A DNA stretch of 64,000 nt from Tetradesmus obliquus (GCA_030272155.1 CP126195.1:6679001-6743000), one strand, 5' to 3'. Positions 12,101-24,900 are shown, numbered from the stretch's first letter. A program made the numbers and translations. Notes: a model not told the origin generated them from the sequence alone.

Positions 12101-12188
12101 ACGTCGTCCCGAAACGGTTGCGCCTAAAAAGCTTGTGGTTGTTCGTCAGTGGCAGAAAGGGCGAGGTTGGTGTTGTAGCTGTTGCCAT
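9109..12188 (-). CDS. Plastid-type class I SAM-dependent methyltransferase
   Basis: Six exons: 12188-11915, 11576-11454, 11115-10952, 10682-10572, 10215-10091, 9766-9109. All junctions are in phase and give 484 residues. Residues 1 to about 60 are Ser/Arg/Ala-rich with few acidic residues (RRNRFGTTSAARAAHQ, SSSRSSSSRRRRL), like an algal chloroplast transit peptide. The methyltransferase core follows: FYAAPRTMQHAE, SAM motif I as AVLELCASRHSHLPPG (about 144-159), GQGMNGQELAGN, VQDLN (186-190), SFDAVLCVNGLQYLTQP (about 202) and WRVLRPGGLLLVAFG (about 226). This matches an uncharacterised plant/cyanobacterial methyltransferase group with 'SHLP...GMN..ELA.N' and 'VQDLN'. The substrate is unknown. 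The last exon adds about 200 low-complexity residues including Q8 and ends in a helical tail. Divergent from the phosphatase gene. Confidence 0.85.
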
Positions 12189-12672
12189 GCTGGATATGGT
12201 GCGGTTGCTGCATCACCACAGACGTTCACTGGTGAACCGTGTGCAAGCTGCAAGACAATAGTACTGATTGCATGCTTCTTTTTAAAGTGTACGAGCTTGA
12301 CTCATCAGAACGAAGCTTGATTCTTCGTTCCAGCACTACGTAGGAACAGTACCAAGGTGTGTCATCCGAAGAGAGTGACACCTTGATATCGTGCTACAAA
12401 GCAAGGGGCGTAGGTATCGGATGTCTGCTGAAGCCCTTAATCGACGAACACACCCTGCACTACAGATCAGTTGCCAGGTGCTTTGCACTCGGTGCACTTC
12501 TGCCAAGTTCATCCCGGTATTTCAGTGTGCGCCCTGTTACCATCTGTCTTGACATCTTATTGCTGTGATTGTGACGGTGTCAGCTGTTATCACGTCTGTG
12601 GCCCTGGCCAGCTGATCAAGGCAGCAGTTAGGGTTGTCTGTGCTGCGCCTCAGCAGCCCAGCCTGCAGCAGC
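12189..12672. promoter_or_regulatory. Shared upstream region of methyltransferase and phosphatase genes
   Basis: Some 480 bp between two divergent ATGs, less GC-rich than the flanking exons. It must contain both promoters and 5' UTRs. No specific motif could be named. Confidence 0.4.
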
Positions 12673-13192
12673 ATGCAGGCCAGTGCCCCGCTGGATGAAG
12701 ACCTGGAGGGCCTCACAGGCTACGGGGCCTGGCAGCAGCGCAGCCGAGGCGCCTCGCCCCGCAGCATCACCGCACGCCTCATCGCTGAAGCAGCGGGTGG
12801 CGTGTGCCTGCTGGCGCTGCTGTGCTGGGTCATCGCGCTCAGCGTGCAGCTGCGCAGCCTGCAGGGCAGCAGCGCACGCATCGCGCCCGAGTGCGTGCAT
12901 GCGCTGGGCGGCGGGCCTGTGGGCTCTGGCGGCAGCCTGCACCCGGTCACGCCTGAGCACTGCAAGGCGCAGCTGCGCGCATATGCGCAGGGCCCCTACT
13001 GGCGGGAGGTGGAGCTGGCAGCAGGGGCAGCCATGCAGGGCTTCGGCTTTGAGCACCCGGCACCAGCAGGCAGCAGTGGCAGCATCAGCAGCAGCAGCAG
13101 CAGTAGTGTCGCGGGCAAGATGCCTGCAGCGGTGCTGCAGTGGGTGCCGCGCAACCTGCTTGCTGCTGCAGGAGCGGCTGACCTTGTAAAAG

Positions 13193-13229
<37 letters not shown>

Positions 13230-14185
13230 TGGCGTGCGTCTTGGTGGTCCAACCTACTGTGCTGCTGCAGGAGACCAGCCAGGCCAGCAGGCAGCAGCAG
13301 CTGCGCCACCAACGCTGTTACAAGCAGGAGCAGCAGCAAGCATGGCGCATGGCAGCCGGCAGCAGCAGCGGCAGCAGCATCAGGGTGGTGCGCGCCCCCT
13401 GGTGGTGTTTGACATTGACGAGACGCTGCTGTCCAACATGCCTCAGATCCTGGACCCCCAGGCCTGGCCCTGGGAGGACTGGGTGGCGGCAGCAGCAGCG
13501 CAGCCGCTGCAGCCCATGCTGGCCCTGTACGGCGCACTCTGCAGGTGCGGTGCTGCCTGATGAGATACCTGTGTGTGTTACAGGGGATTTTCGCGGTGAC
13601 CTTAGGGTGGCAGGGCTGTGTGTGCGCCAGCCATGTTCAGCAGCAAGCAGGCTGTGGTAGGACATGCCTCGTCACCATGCAAGCAGGCCCTGGTTTGCTC
13701 CATATGTCACAGCAGACTGTTCTGCTGCAGAGCGCGCTGCGTTGTGGCACTTGCCTGCATGTATTGGTGCAGTTGGTCTGCGACTGCAACATCTCTGCTC
13801 TGCTGCCGCTGCTACTGCTGCTGCCGGCTGCAGGCATGGCTACGCCATCGCGCTGGTCACAGGCAGGCATGAGGCGTCCCGCAACAGCACCATGGCCAAC
13901 CTGCAGCGCGCAGGCTACGGCTCACCCTGCAGCAGCAGCAGCAGCAGCAGCACCGGGGCTGATGCGCCCTGCTGCTATGATGCGCTGCTGATGCGGCCCG
14001 CCAACGACTCGCGGCTGGCCTCCGTGTACAAGCCCTGGGCGCGCGCCCAGCTGCTGGCGGGGGGCGGCTACCGCCTGGCTGGGCTGCTGGGCGACCAGTT
14101 CAGCGACATCAACGGGGCGGGCGTGGAGCCTGGCAGCGGCGTGGCTGCCTACAAGCTGCCCAACCCGTTCTACTTCATCCTGTGA
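12673..14185 (+). CDS. Membrane-anchored HAD-superfamily acid phosphatase (class B/VSP-like)
   Basis: Exons 12673-13544 and 13834-14185 join in phase (TGCAG|GTGCGG to GCTGCAG|GCATGG) and encode 407 residues. A cytosolic head of about 40 residues precedes one hydrophobic segment (about 41-59, GVCLLALLCWVIALSVQL), suggesting a type II anchor. HAD motif I is VVFDIDETLLSN (nucleophile Asp247, Asp249), motif II ALVTGR (Thr300), motif III Lys357 in VYKPWAR, and motif IV GDQFSDI (Asp378, Asp382). These match the plant acid phosphatase/vegetative storage protein family (PF03767), which hydrolyses phosphomonoesters outside the cytosol. Between anchor and motif I lie Ser, Gln and Ala runs from CAG repeats (about 130-240), poorly conserved and probably disordered. 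The ATG at 12673 is the first good one; an upstream in-frame non-ATG extension is unlikely. Confidence 0.86.
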
Positions 14186-15372
14186 GGGGCAGCGTCTACG
14201 CAGTCCTGTCTACCTGAGCAGCGCCGCCTGCTTCAAGCTGTGGGGCTGGGCAGCTGATGCGCAGGGGAGGCGTGCTGCTGCCAGCCGGGCTGGGCTGTTG
14301 AGCAGCTGTGCCATGCAACGGTGGCAGGCCCGGCCCCCAGCCTGGGGCAGTGACAGCATCAAAGTGGCAGCATCAGCAGCAGCACAGCAAATGGAACGCC
14401 ACAGCTTGCCAGCTGTGTGGCTGTGGCACTTGTGCTGGGCGACCCTTTGGCCCCTGTTTGTGGCACAGTTCAGCCACCTGGCAGTACCAGACGCACTGCT
14501 GCTGTTTGTTTGCATAAACCACCATCATGCTGTGCAAGCTTGGCGTTGAGGCGATGGTAGTTGTTGCCAGCTGTACAAGCGCTGACTCAGTCAGTGATTG
14601 CAGCCCGGGGGCCAGCCAGAGAATCGCCGCTCCCTCGCAGCCTTTCCTGAAGATGCGGCGAGCACTGCTCTGAAGCATGTGGGGTACAGTGTGGTAAATA
14701 GGACGATTCTAAGTGTTGTCTGTAGAGACGGCGGCAGTGGCAGGCCCTGCCAGTGCCGGGCACTGGCGCCCTGCCGCGAACAAGGAATTACCGACAGTGA
14801 CCAAGGTCGTTGCGTGCCGCAGTCAGTGTGGCAGTGGTCGTGACCGCCCATTAGGTGAATTGCATTGTGCGCCGCCCATGACCGTGGCATGGAAGGCGTT
14901 GCTGCAGACGTAGAATGGCCGTGACTGTTGCGCATTAGAACTGGCCAGCAGCAGCAAAAGTGTGGTGCAGACTCTGCGCTGCATGGCAGAAGCCACGCTG
15001 CAGCTTCATGTGCACTGCGCAGGTTGGTTGAGTGCTGCCAGAGCTGCCTCTGGGCACATGCAAGACACCACTTTGCAGCCCCTTGCCGCTCTTGTGGGAC
15101 TTGCAGGCAACTGGTGCATACGATGGACCCTGTCAGCTGCTTCAGATTGTGCCTATGTTGGTGTTTCCAGCTGTGGATGCTTTGATCCAACTTTGAATTG
15201 AGCAGGGTGCAGGTCACAGGGAAAAGCCCTAGTGCCTTCAACCCCTGTTCCTTCGCCACCTGGAGGTAATTCCCGCTATTGTCTCTCATCTAGCAGCACT
15301 TGCAGTGTTATCGTGCTGGGTATACCTGGTTAGGTGGTCTGGAATCGCTGCTAGCTGTTTCGACAAGGCAAC
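14186..15372. other. Intergenic, no gene seen
   Basis: Holds the phosphatase 3' UTR and the protease promoter. No persistent frame, tRNA or repeat was noticed. Confidence 0.55.
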
Positions 15373-18300
15373 ATGGCGAGAGGCCTCGTCGCGGCACTGC
15401 TGTTGAGCAGCGTGCTGCTATTTACTGTGGAAGCCGCCCAGGTTCCGCAATCGCAAGTGATCAAGGACGGCCTGGCTGCCTCTGATGCGGTTCCCTCGCC
15501 CCCTACGTGGCCTTCAACTTTCGAGGTATTCTGCCAGTGCGGCCATTCGCTGGCTTACAAGCACGCCTGGTCATTGATCTTGCTGCGTTGGTCATATTGA
15601 AGCAGTCTCAAGGTCCATGGCAGCATCAGCACCTTGTCTTTGAGCTGAGCTGGTGTTGGTGGTTGGCACCACCACCACCCTCACACAGGAACGAGATGCA
15701 GATGTGGAAGGCGGGAATGCAAAGGACAAAGTAACGGATTCTGCTGTTCAGCTGTCCTATTGCAGCGGTGCAGCATCAGCCACAGCAGCTGTCGAAGCAG
15801 AAGCAGGGATCAACCAGCCCAGCAGCAAGCAAATCTACTTGGTCACTGCCCGAAATCGGGAGCTAGATCAAATGGTGGCATGTTAAGTTGCATGGGACTG
15901 CGGCGTGGTTCGCAATATGCCTGGCCTCTTGCTCCTCAGGGGGCAGCATGCTGTTATCTAGCAAGCTGGCTCAGCACCCACACCCGTGCTGCGCTGCCCC
16001 CCCCCCCCCCCCCCCCCCGCTGCCATGCGCTTGTCCCTTTGTGTGCGCGCCGCAGGCCAGCTACACCTTCAGCCTGCCGTACGTGGCCACGGTGCAGACG
16101 CAGGGCCTCAGCTTCCCCGTGACCATGTGGGTGGACGCGGACAGCGCGCGCATGCGCGTGGACGTGTTTGGTGGGCTGGACAGCACGCTCACGCTGCAGG
16201 TGCGGCGCGCAGCTGCCTGGGCCACTGCGCATGAGTGGAGTGTGTTGAGACGTGATAGCTGCGTGGGGGAGGCTTGCTGGCTGGCCGCGCCTTATACCTG
16301 CAGCATGTGGCTCCCTGCAGCTGCCATGAGTCGCAGCTGCCTGAGCAAGCAGCAGGGCATGCATGTTGTTTGTGCCACCCTTTGCCTCGGGTGGCAGCTG
16401 CATGCAGCCTCCATGCGGAAGTGAGCCAGCGGACGCTCTCGGCCTGCGCTTGCGTGCACATCTTCCCTCCCCATGTTGACCCAACTGTGTGTGCCGCACT
16501 TTTGCTGCTGCCGTTGCCGCCCCTGTCCCTGCTGCCTGCTGTCCCTGCCGCCCCCAGGACACCTCCTACCTGCTGTACCCGCGCATCAACGTGACAGTGT
16601 GTGACACCATCCATGATGACGTGGGGCCCACAGTGGCAGGCGCCGCTGCAGGCGCAGCGCTGGCGTCAGCGCGCAGCCTGTCGCAGGTGCTGCTGGGCAG
16701 TGCGGTGAGTGCGGCACAGCGCAAGTAGTTGCGGCTCGTGATAGGTGGGGGTGGGGGGTGTCTCTTCGGAGGGTTACAGTAAATTCGCGCGTTTGCGGGA
16801 CAATGGTTTGCCTGTTTATGCTGCATTGTCTTTGTCCTGCAGATGGTAACCTGCACTTGCTCAAACTTGAGCCAACACGCTGTCTATGCATCACCGTTCA
16901 ATGCGAACATTTCGCCTGCCTGCAGCCACAACTGCCTGCCCTGCCACCTGCATATGCCCGGTACACTATGCTGGTGGTGGCCCTGCGCGTACCTTTAAAC
17001 CGCTTACTGCCTCTGCACACTGCTGCCCCCTCCTGCCTGCCTCCCTCCCTTCCCCCAGCCGCTGCCGGACATCAGCGACTGGCTGTACGGGGGCGCCACG
17101 CAGATCGGCAACGCGCCAGTGCACATCTGGCAGCGCTTTGACAGGCAGGGCGGCAAGACCAGCACTTACACCTTCTACACCACGCCACAGGGCACGCCAG
17201 TCAGGTGAGGCACGGCGGGTGGCGGCAGCCTTGAGCTTGGCCAGCCGTTCATGCCTGCTGCTGCGCAGTCACGTGCAGCATCTTGTGCAGCGCAGCAGTG
17301 CTGTGCAGGGATTGTTGCCTGGCACCCACAGATGCACGAGCTGCGCATGCCTTGGCAGCTGCTGGTGCTGCCTGCCGCGCCCCAGCGTGTGACCCACCAG
17401 CAGTACATGCCTGCTGCTGCGCAACCTTATTCATGACATGTTGCTGCGCTAGCGCAGCGCTGCGCAGACATGTTGCTGCGCTGCGCATACATGTGGCCTG
17501 GCACGCGGCCTGCTGGCACCCATGTTGGCACGCAGTTCGCATGCTTGCAACTGCTGATGCTGCCCAGCGCGGCCAAGCTTGAGACCTGTGATGAGCATTC
17601 ACGCATATGCGCTGCACTCAAGGCTGGCTGGATGGCCCCTCACCCCTCACCCCCCTGGCCTGCTGCCCCGCCCGCTGCCCCACCCATCCGCCCGGTCCCC
17701 CCCTCCCCAGGCTGTACATGATGGGCGTGAACATCATCGCGTACAGCCACTTTGACGAGTACCTGGTGGACTTCACACGCTTTGAGGCAGGGCCCATCGC
17801 CAATGCTGACGCCGTGTTCGCGGTGCCGCAGCAGTGCAAGGATGCAAGCCGCCAGCAGCAGCAGCAGCAGCAGCAGCAGGGTGCTGGCGGCAGGGGTGGT
17901 GCAGCTGGCGCCGGCCTGCTGGGCACGCTGGCAGCCATGCCCTGGGCACACCTGCCAGGTGAGGCGCGGGGGCAGCGTGCTGATGCAGCAGCAGCAGCAT
18001 ACAGCAGCAGGAAAAGGGCTTTGCGCAAACGTCATCACCACACGTTCACCTTTGTTGGTCACCACCACATGATGCACTTGAAACAGCCGCGAAGGGCATG
18101 CACCCAGTGCTGCGGGCATGGGCTTCCTGCAGCTGCACTCTTGCATGCATGCATGCTGCCAAGCACTTGGTACCAGGTGCACCGCCCGCGTGTTGCTCCT
18201 TCCGGCGCGTGCCCACCTGCGTATGCGCTGCCTGCCCCGCTGCCCTGCCAGGCCGCGCCTCCCCTGGCCTGGCCAGCACAGCGCAGGCAGCAGCAGCGGC

Positions 18301-18921
18301 GCAGCAGCTGCGGCGCATGGCGGTGCGCGCCGCCAACCAGCGCCTGGTGGAGGCCTGGAACAGCGCAGCAGCCAGCAGCAGCAGCAGCAACGGCGCTGCT
18401 GGGCGTGGCTTCAGGCTGGCGCTGAACCGCTTCGCTGACTGGCTGCCTGAGGAGTATGCTGGCCTGATGACAGCCAAGCGCAGCAGCAGCAGGAGCGAGG
18501 CAGTCAAGGTGCGGCAGGGGCAGCACGGGCGGCAGCAGTGGGGGCGTCCTAGCATGGTGCAGCCTGGGACGGTGCCCTGCATGCTGGCCAGGGCCACACT
18601 GCAGCAGATGACGTGCATGTCTTGCTGCGCATGCAGTTGCGTGCCGCTGACGCTGCTGCTGACGTAGTCGTGTCAGCTGCGGGCTGTGTGCACGACTGGT
18701 AGATGTCTCCAGCAGGCGTGCTTGTGCAGGCAGTACCCGGCTGGCGGGCCGCGCATATCAGGCGCAGGCAGCTGCATGCTACACGCTGTTCCGATGCTCT
18801 ACGCAATGCAAGCCTGGCCGCGTGGAAGACAGTGCTGCTAGCTTTGGCGCCCTTCAGTTTGAGTGTGTTGGCGCTATGCCCCTGAAGCTGGCAGCCTGCT
18901 GTTCGTGGTGTGATCGCCATC

Positions 18922-18970
<49 letters not shown>

Positions 18971-21900
18971 GTGCAGTCCCTGAGCCTGGGCGAGGTGTCG
19001 GCCCCCCCAGGCATTACTAAGCGCCACCTGCCCCGCCATGTGGACTGGCGCGGCACAGGGGCAGATGGCCAGGTCAAGGACCAGGTGGGGGGCTGCTTGA
19101 TTGGGGCCCAGGGTGACGCAGAGCTGTGTTTGCCTACCTGTGTGCAGCACTGTAGGCTGGAGCCTGTGTATGCTGAATGTGCGGCAGACCTGCAGCAGAC
19201 AGCAGGGTGGGCGGCGTTGTGCCGGTCTTGCTTCTGGACATGGCGCCGCCTCATGCGGTGATGCAGCTGGTCGGCGCAGGCTGGTGGTGGCTGCCCCAGC
19301 ACCATGCAACCACTGTGATTGACCCCTGCCATGCATGCTGACAACGTCCCGTGCTGCTGCTGCCGCCCCTGCTGCTGCGTGCTGCAGGCAACGTGTGGCT
19401 CTTGCTGGGTGAGTGGCGGCAGCAGCCACCAGAACAGCAGCAGGGCAGCAGGCAGTGCTGGGCAGCATGGTGCAGGCGGCAGGCTGGTGGCGCTGGCCTG
19501 GCTTGAACATGCCTGCTGCTGAAGCCATGTGCATTCAATGTGCCCTGCAGCTGAATGCCTTGCCTGGTTGCGCTTTCCACACGCAGACACCTGACTGCTT
19601 GCTTTGTGCTGCTGCTGCTGCTGCCGCCAGGCCTTCTCCGCCGCGGGCGCCATGCAGGGCGCATGGCATGCGGCCACTGGGCAGTCGCTGAGCCTGAGCG
19701 AGCAGCAGCTGGTGGACTGCAGCTGGGAGTACGGCAACAATGGCTGCCAGGGCGGCGAGATGGAGCCTGCCATCCAGTACGTGGCTGATGCGGGCGGCGC
19801 TGCGGCCGAGGAGGACTACCAGTACCGCGGCCAGAACATGTTCTGCGGGTGAGTGGGGTGAGAGGGCGCAGCCTGCAGATGCCTGCAGGCTGCAGGCACC
19901 TGCCGCGCTGGTCTTGTGCATAGCTGTTGTAAGCAGCTCAGGCCCAGCGCACCAGACTCTGGCAGACTCGCATGCTTCCAGCCTCTGCAAGCAAAGACGT
20001 GTTGTGGTTGTTTGTTTGTTGTGTGGCTGAAGCCCATGCTCCCAATCGAATAGCAATGGGCAGAAGAATAGGGGTTGCATGGTGCACACATGCAGCTACA
20101 TGTGCAACAGACACTGGAAAGAACGCTGAGAGAGAGAGGAATTGTTGCAGCAATGGGCTGAGCACAGTATGCACAGCAGCAGCCGGCGGAGAGAGAGAGA
20201 GAGAGGTCTGTTACCGGGGTGGGCAAGCTATCACCCTAGAGTGAGTCACTTGCCCCTTGACAGAAGAGGGGTTACACGGTGTGCACAGGCAACTACGTTG
20301 CAGAACACCCGAATAACTGGAACGTCGCAGATGACTCAGCAAAACAGGCTGTCACTCAAGGAGACTCACCCCAGAAAGTCTCTGTGTGTGTAACTTGACA
20401 TATGGCCTTGCAGGCAAAGCCGTCAGTCACAGCACACGCAGTGTTGATGCTAAACAACGGTAGGACTAGTGTAAACAGTGTCAGTGACAGCATGCTGCAC
20501 TTTATGCAGTGCAGCGGGCGGGCGGGCTGAATCCACAGAACAACACCCACCAGCAGTCACTTGCCCCTCTTTCAGTTCAGCCGGCGGAGAGAGAGGTCTT
20601 TCAGTTTAGCCGGCGCAAGAAAGAAGAGGGGTTACACGGTGTTCAGCCGGCGTGGGCGGCCTGATTTTGCTTGCCTGCAGCGGCTAAGGGTGGGGCTGGC
20701 TGCAGGTGCTCATACCAGCAGTGTTGAGCAGCGCTCGTAGTCTAGTGGTATGATAGGTCCCTGCCACGGACCAGGCCCGGGTTCGATTCCCGGCGAGCGC
20801 AGCATGTTCTATTTTGCAACCCTGTGGTTACAACTGAAAAGAAAGCCAGCACTTGCAATCCTGTTGTGATGAACATGCAGATGGTCATGCAGCAGCGGGG
20901 TCGCGAGACCGCTTGACCAGGCGCGGCCAGCTCCTGCCTGGCATGTGGCCCGCAAGCTGACAGCCCGCGTGTTGTAGCTTACCTTCTGCCAGCAGGTGTT
21001 GCGCATATCAATGCAGCACCACCTCAACATGCGAAAACATTTCATGGCATAGGATTACGTGAAAATGGTTAGCATTCCACACCTTTGACGTTTCCTGTAC
21101 AACTATGCACACACCAGCTGCCCGTCAGTACTGCCAGTATGCCATGGTAGCTGAGTGATATGTGCCTATGCACCTGACAGCCAGATTGTGCACGGCTCAA
21201 GCCAAGGTCATCCAGCTTCCTGTACAAAATAAATCCACTGCGCTCGCCGGGAATCGAACCCGGGCCTGGTCCGTGGCAGGGACCTATCATACCACTAGAC
21301 TACGAGCGCTGCTCACTGCTGCTGACATGGGAGACAGCAGCCAGCCCCTCTCTTACCCGCTGCAGGCAAGCAAAATTGGCCAGACCACGCCGGCCCCGCT
21401 CTGGTTGACCTTCCTGCTTTTACATGATGTGCTGTCAGTAGTTGTCCAATTTCCACTTTCTGGCAAGGCCATGTTGCATGTCGTGTGTCACCGTGCTTGA
21501 TTTTTCAGCTCTGTGTGTCGCATTGCGTGCTTCTATGCTTGTCAGCCATGAGGGTTGCAGAAGCAGTAGCACCTTAGTTTGCATGTCACATGCAGTGTCT
21601 CCTGTTGGTCCCGCGGGCTCCTGCTTGCTGCAGTCTGGTGTGTACAGCAGTGCCTTGGTGCAATCATGCCAAACACCTATGGTAAGCAGCACCATTGTGC
21701 ATCCCGCTTGCTGTTTGGACCATGCCTGCCTTCCCTTGTGCGTTTTGTGCCCTGTGCTTTGAGCACCCTGCTGCTTTTCGTGCTGCACTTCGCACATGCT
21801 GCACTGCATGTACTTGTTGGTTTATGGGGAGATAGGGGCTGCAAGATGCCTCTGGAGTTTTACTTTGGTTGCATCTTGTGGCTTGCTATCGGGTTCTCAT

Positions 21901-24900
21901 GATACGTGAACTGAAAGAGGGGCAAGTGACTCACTTTAGGGTGATCGCTTGCCCCCCCCTGTAACAGACCTCTTCTTCTTCTTCTGGCAAGGCCATGTTG
22001 CATGTCGTGTGTCACTGTGCTTGATTTTCCAGCTCTGTGTGTCGCATTGCGTGCTTCTATGCTTGTCAGCCATGAGGATTGCCTGTCAGGCTGTGTTTCT
22101 GCTGGTGGGTGTTGTTCTGGGGATTCAGCCCGCCCGCTGCACTGCATAAAGTGCAGCTTGCTGTCACTGACACTGTTTACACTAGTCCTACCGTTGTTTA
22201 GCATCAACACTGCGTGTGCTGTGGCTGACGGCTTTGCCTGCAAGGCCATATGTCAAGTTACACACACAGAGACTTTCTGGGGTGAGTCTCCTTGAGTGAC
22301 AGCCTGTTTTGCTGAGTCATCTGCGACGTTCCACGTTTTCGGGTGTTCGTTGCAACGTAGTTGCCTGTGCACACCGTGTAACCCCTCTTCTGTCCATGAG
22401 GATTGCAGAAGCAGTAGCACCTTGGTTTGCATGTCACATGCAGTGTCTCCTGTCGGTCCCGCGTGCTCCTGCTTGCTGCAGTCTGGTGTGTACAGCAGTG
22501 CCTTGGTGCAATCATGCCAAACACCTATGGTAAGCAGCACCATTGTGCATCCCGCTTGCTGTTTGGACCATGCCTGCCTTCCCTTGTGCGTTTTGTGCCC
22601 TGTGCTTTGAGCACCCTGCTGCTTTTCGTGCTGCACTTCGCACATGCTGCACTGCATGTACTTGTTGGTTTATGGGGAGGTAGGGGCTGCAAGATGCCTC
22701 TGGAGTTTTACTTTGGTTGCATCTTGTGGCTTGCTATCGGGTTCTCATGATATGTGAGCTGAAAGAGGGGCAAGTGACTCACTCTAGGGTGATAGCTTGC
22801 CCACCCCTGTAACAGACCTCTCTCTCTCGCCGGCGCACATGTAGTTGTGCGGCCCTTGCAGCAGCTGGCTTGTTCTCTGCTCTCTCTTCCCAGTTTGTCG
22901 CCTCAGACCACCGCCTGTCAGGCTGTGTTTCTGCTGGTGGGTGTTGTTCTGGGGATTCAGCCCGCCCGCTGCACTGCATAAAGTGCAGCTTGCTGTCACT
23001 GACACTGTTTACACTAGTCCTCCCGTTGTTTAGCATCAACACTGCGTGTGCTGTGACTGACGGCTTTGCCTGCAAGGCCATATGTCAAGTTACACACACA
23101 GAGACTTTCTGGGGTGAGTCTCCTTGAGTGACAGCCTGTTTTGCTGAGTCATCTGCGGCGTTCCAGATTTTCGGGTGTTCGTTGCAACGTAGTTGCACCG
23201 TGTAACAAGGCTGCTGCATTGTCTCCCATTCTTTCTCTGCCGGCTGCTGCTGTGCATACCGTGGATGCCCTCTTGTCGGGCGGCTGCACGCTAGTGTGAG
23301 AGCTGCGCCTGACGCTGGGCTTGCAACGCTGCGCGTAACGCCAAGCACGGCCCTCTTCCATCTTCTTTGCTCCCCGCTATATATGCCGTTGTGTGACCCT
23401 GCCGCGCTGCCGCGCTGCTTGCTGCCGCCCCCCGCAGCTCCAACGCCACGCGGCCCAACTTCACGCCAGTGGCGGCCTTCAAGGGCTTTGCGCACGTCAA
23501 GAAGCGTGACGAGCTGGCGCTGATGTGGGCTGTGGCCCGGCACGGCCCCGTGGCTGTGAGCCTGGACGCCAGCCAGCCCGACTTCAAGTTCTACAGCGAG
23601 GGCGTGTACAGCGCGCCACAGTGCCTCACCAAGAAGGTGCTGCGCGGGGCTGGGGCAGCTGGTGGGGCTGGGGCTGGGGCAAGGCCAGGGCGGGGCTGTG
23701 GGTTGTGGGGTTGCGAAGGGGGGCTGTGCGCTTGCGGGGATTGGCTGTGGGGTTGTGAAGGAGGGCTGTGGGCTTGCGGGGATTGGCTGTGGGGTGCGGG
23801 GATTGGCCGTGGGTGGCGGGGCTCGGCAGGGCGGCCGGGTGGGGTGAGGGGTTGTTGCTGTGTGGTGGTGGAGAATTGCTGCGCTGCTTGTGCAGCTGTG
23901 CTGTTTGTTGCCAATGGTTGCGTGGGGCTGGGGCGATGCTGTGCATGGCTGCGCATGTGCATGGCTGGCACAGGTTGCAGCAGGTGGCTGGTGTATGAGC
24001 ACGTCAGCTGTTGCCTTCAAGGCGGTTGCTTGCAGCAGCTGGCCGCTGCAGATATTGCGAGATGCACTCCTGTTGTGTTCTCTTGCCAGAGGCAGCGGTG
24101 TCAGCCTGTGGCCGCGGTGCTGCCGAGTAGTTTATTTGCAGGCGCCTGCGCTCAAGCCTGATGTCATGTCCACGCTGCGACCCACCAGCGCATGCCTGCC
24201 TCACTGCTTCCCGCGCCTGAATGTGCTGATAGCCTGCTGCTGCTGCTGCTGCTGCTGCTGCAGGGTGAGCTGGACCATGCGGTGCTGGTGGTGGGCTATG
24301 GCGAGGAGCGGCGTGGGCGCAAGGTGGTGCCCTACTGGCTCATCAAGAACAGCTGGTCCAAGTGAGTGCCGCGGCAGCTGGCACGGGGTGCATGCGCATG
24401 TGTGTGGCTGCTGCAACACGATGCATCCACACGCAGCACTGCTTTGAAGCAAGCGGTCTACCCAGTCGCCACCGCCTGATGCGACTCACAGTGCTGGTGG
24501 GTTTTGCATTTTTGTGGACTGATCCATGTCTGCTGCTGCTGCTGATGCCTCTGCTCTTGTGCGTGCTGCATTCTCCTGCAGGTATTGGGGCGAGGACGGG
24601 TGAGTGGCGGCTGGCAGGCGGAGGCAGCTGGCTGTGCCTGGCAGGCAGTGGGCAGCAGCGAGCCCAGCCTGCGGCAGGCAGCTGCCTTGCATTGGGGTGC
24701 TTACAGTGCCAGCTTTGGCAAATGCCATCAGCAGAAGTGTGGCCGCGCGTGTACAGCATTGCCTTGCACAGGCTCAGGCTCCGCCACTCCTCCGTGAAGC
24801 TGCCATCAAGCTGCGTGTTTGTCGCTAATCCCTTGCTGTCAGCCACGCGGCCATCATCCCTCTCAGCACTTGCGTGCTGCTTGCCGCCCGCAGGTACATC

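Larger units (their letters stand above)
20640..21395. repeat. Inverted repeat carrying two tRNA-Gly genes
   Basis: Left arm about 20640-20801 and right arm about 21239-21395 are inverted copies, separated by about 440 bp. Beyond the tRNA genes, both arms keep the 5' flank (shared ATTTTGCTTGCCTGCAGCGG, then GGGGCTGGCTGC, then GAGCAGCGCTCGTAG), though more diverged than the tRNA itself. The tRNA genes face each other, 3' ends inward. This looks like duplication with inversion of a whole tRNA gene unit. Confidence 0.82.

Noticed and set aside
16566-16894. Alternative minus-strand frames across protease exons 3-4
   Set aside because: Antisense shadows; the plus-strand exons carry the family motifs and correct phases.
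20190-23205. Possible retroelement or virus-derived insertion in the protease intron
   Set aside because: No reverse transcriptase, integrase, capsid or long terminal repeat structure was recognised; only noncoding repeat modules and tRNA genes are visible.
23591-24020. Pro/His/Thr-rich minus-strand frames in protease intron 10
   Set aside because: Antisense of a GGGGATTGGCTGTGG-type imperfect repeat within the intron; the protease exons on both sides join in phase.
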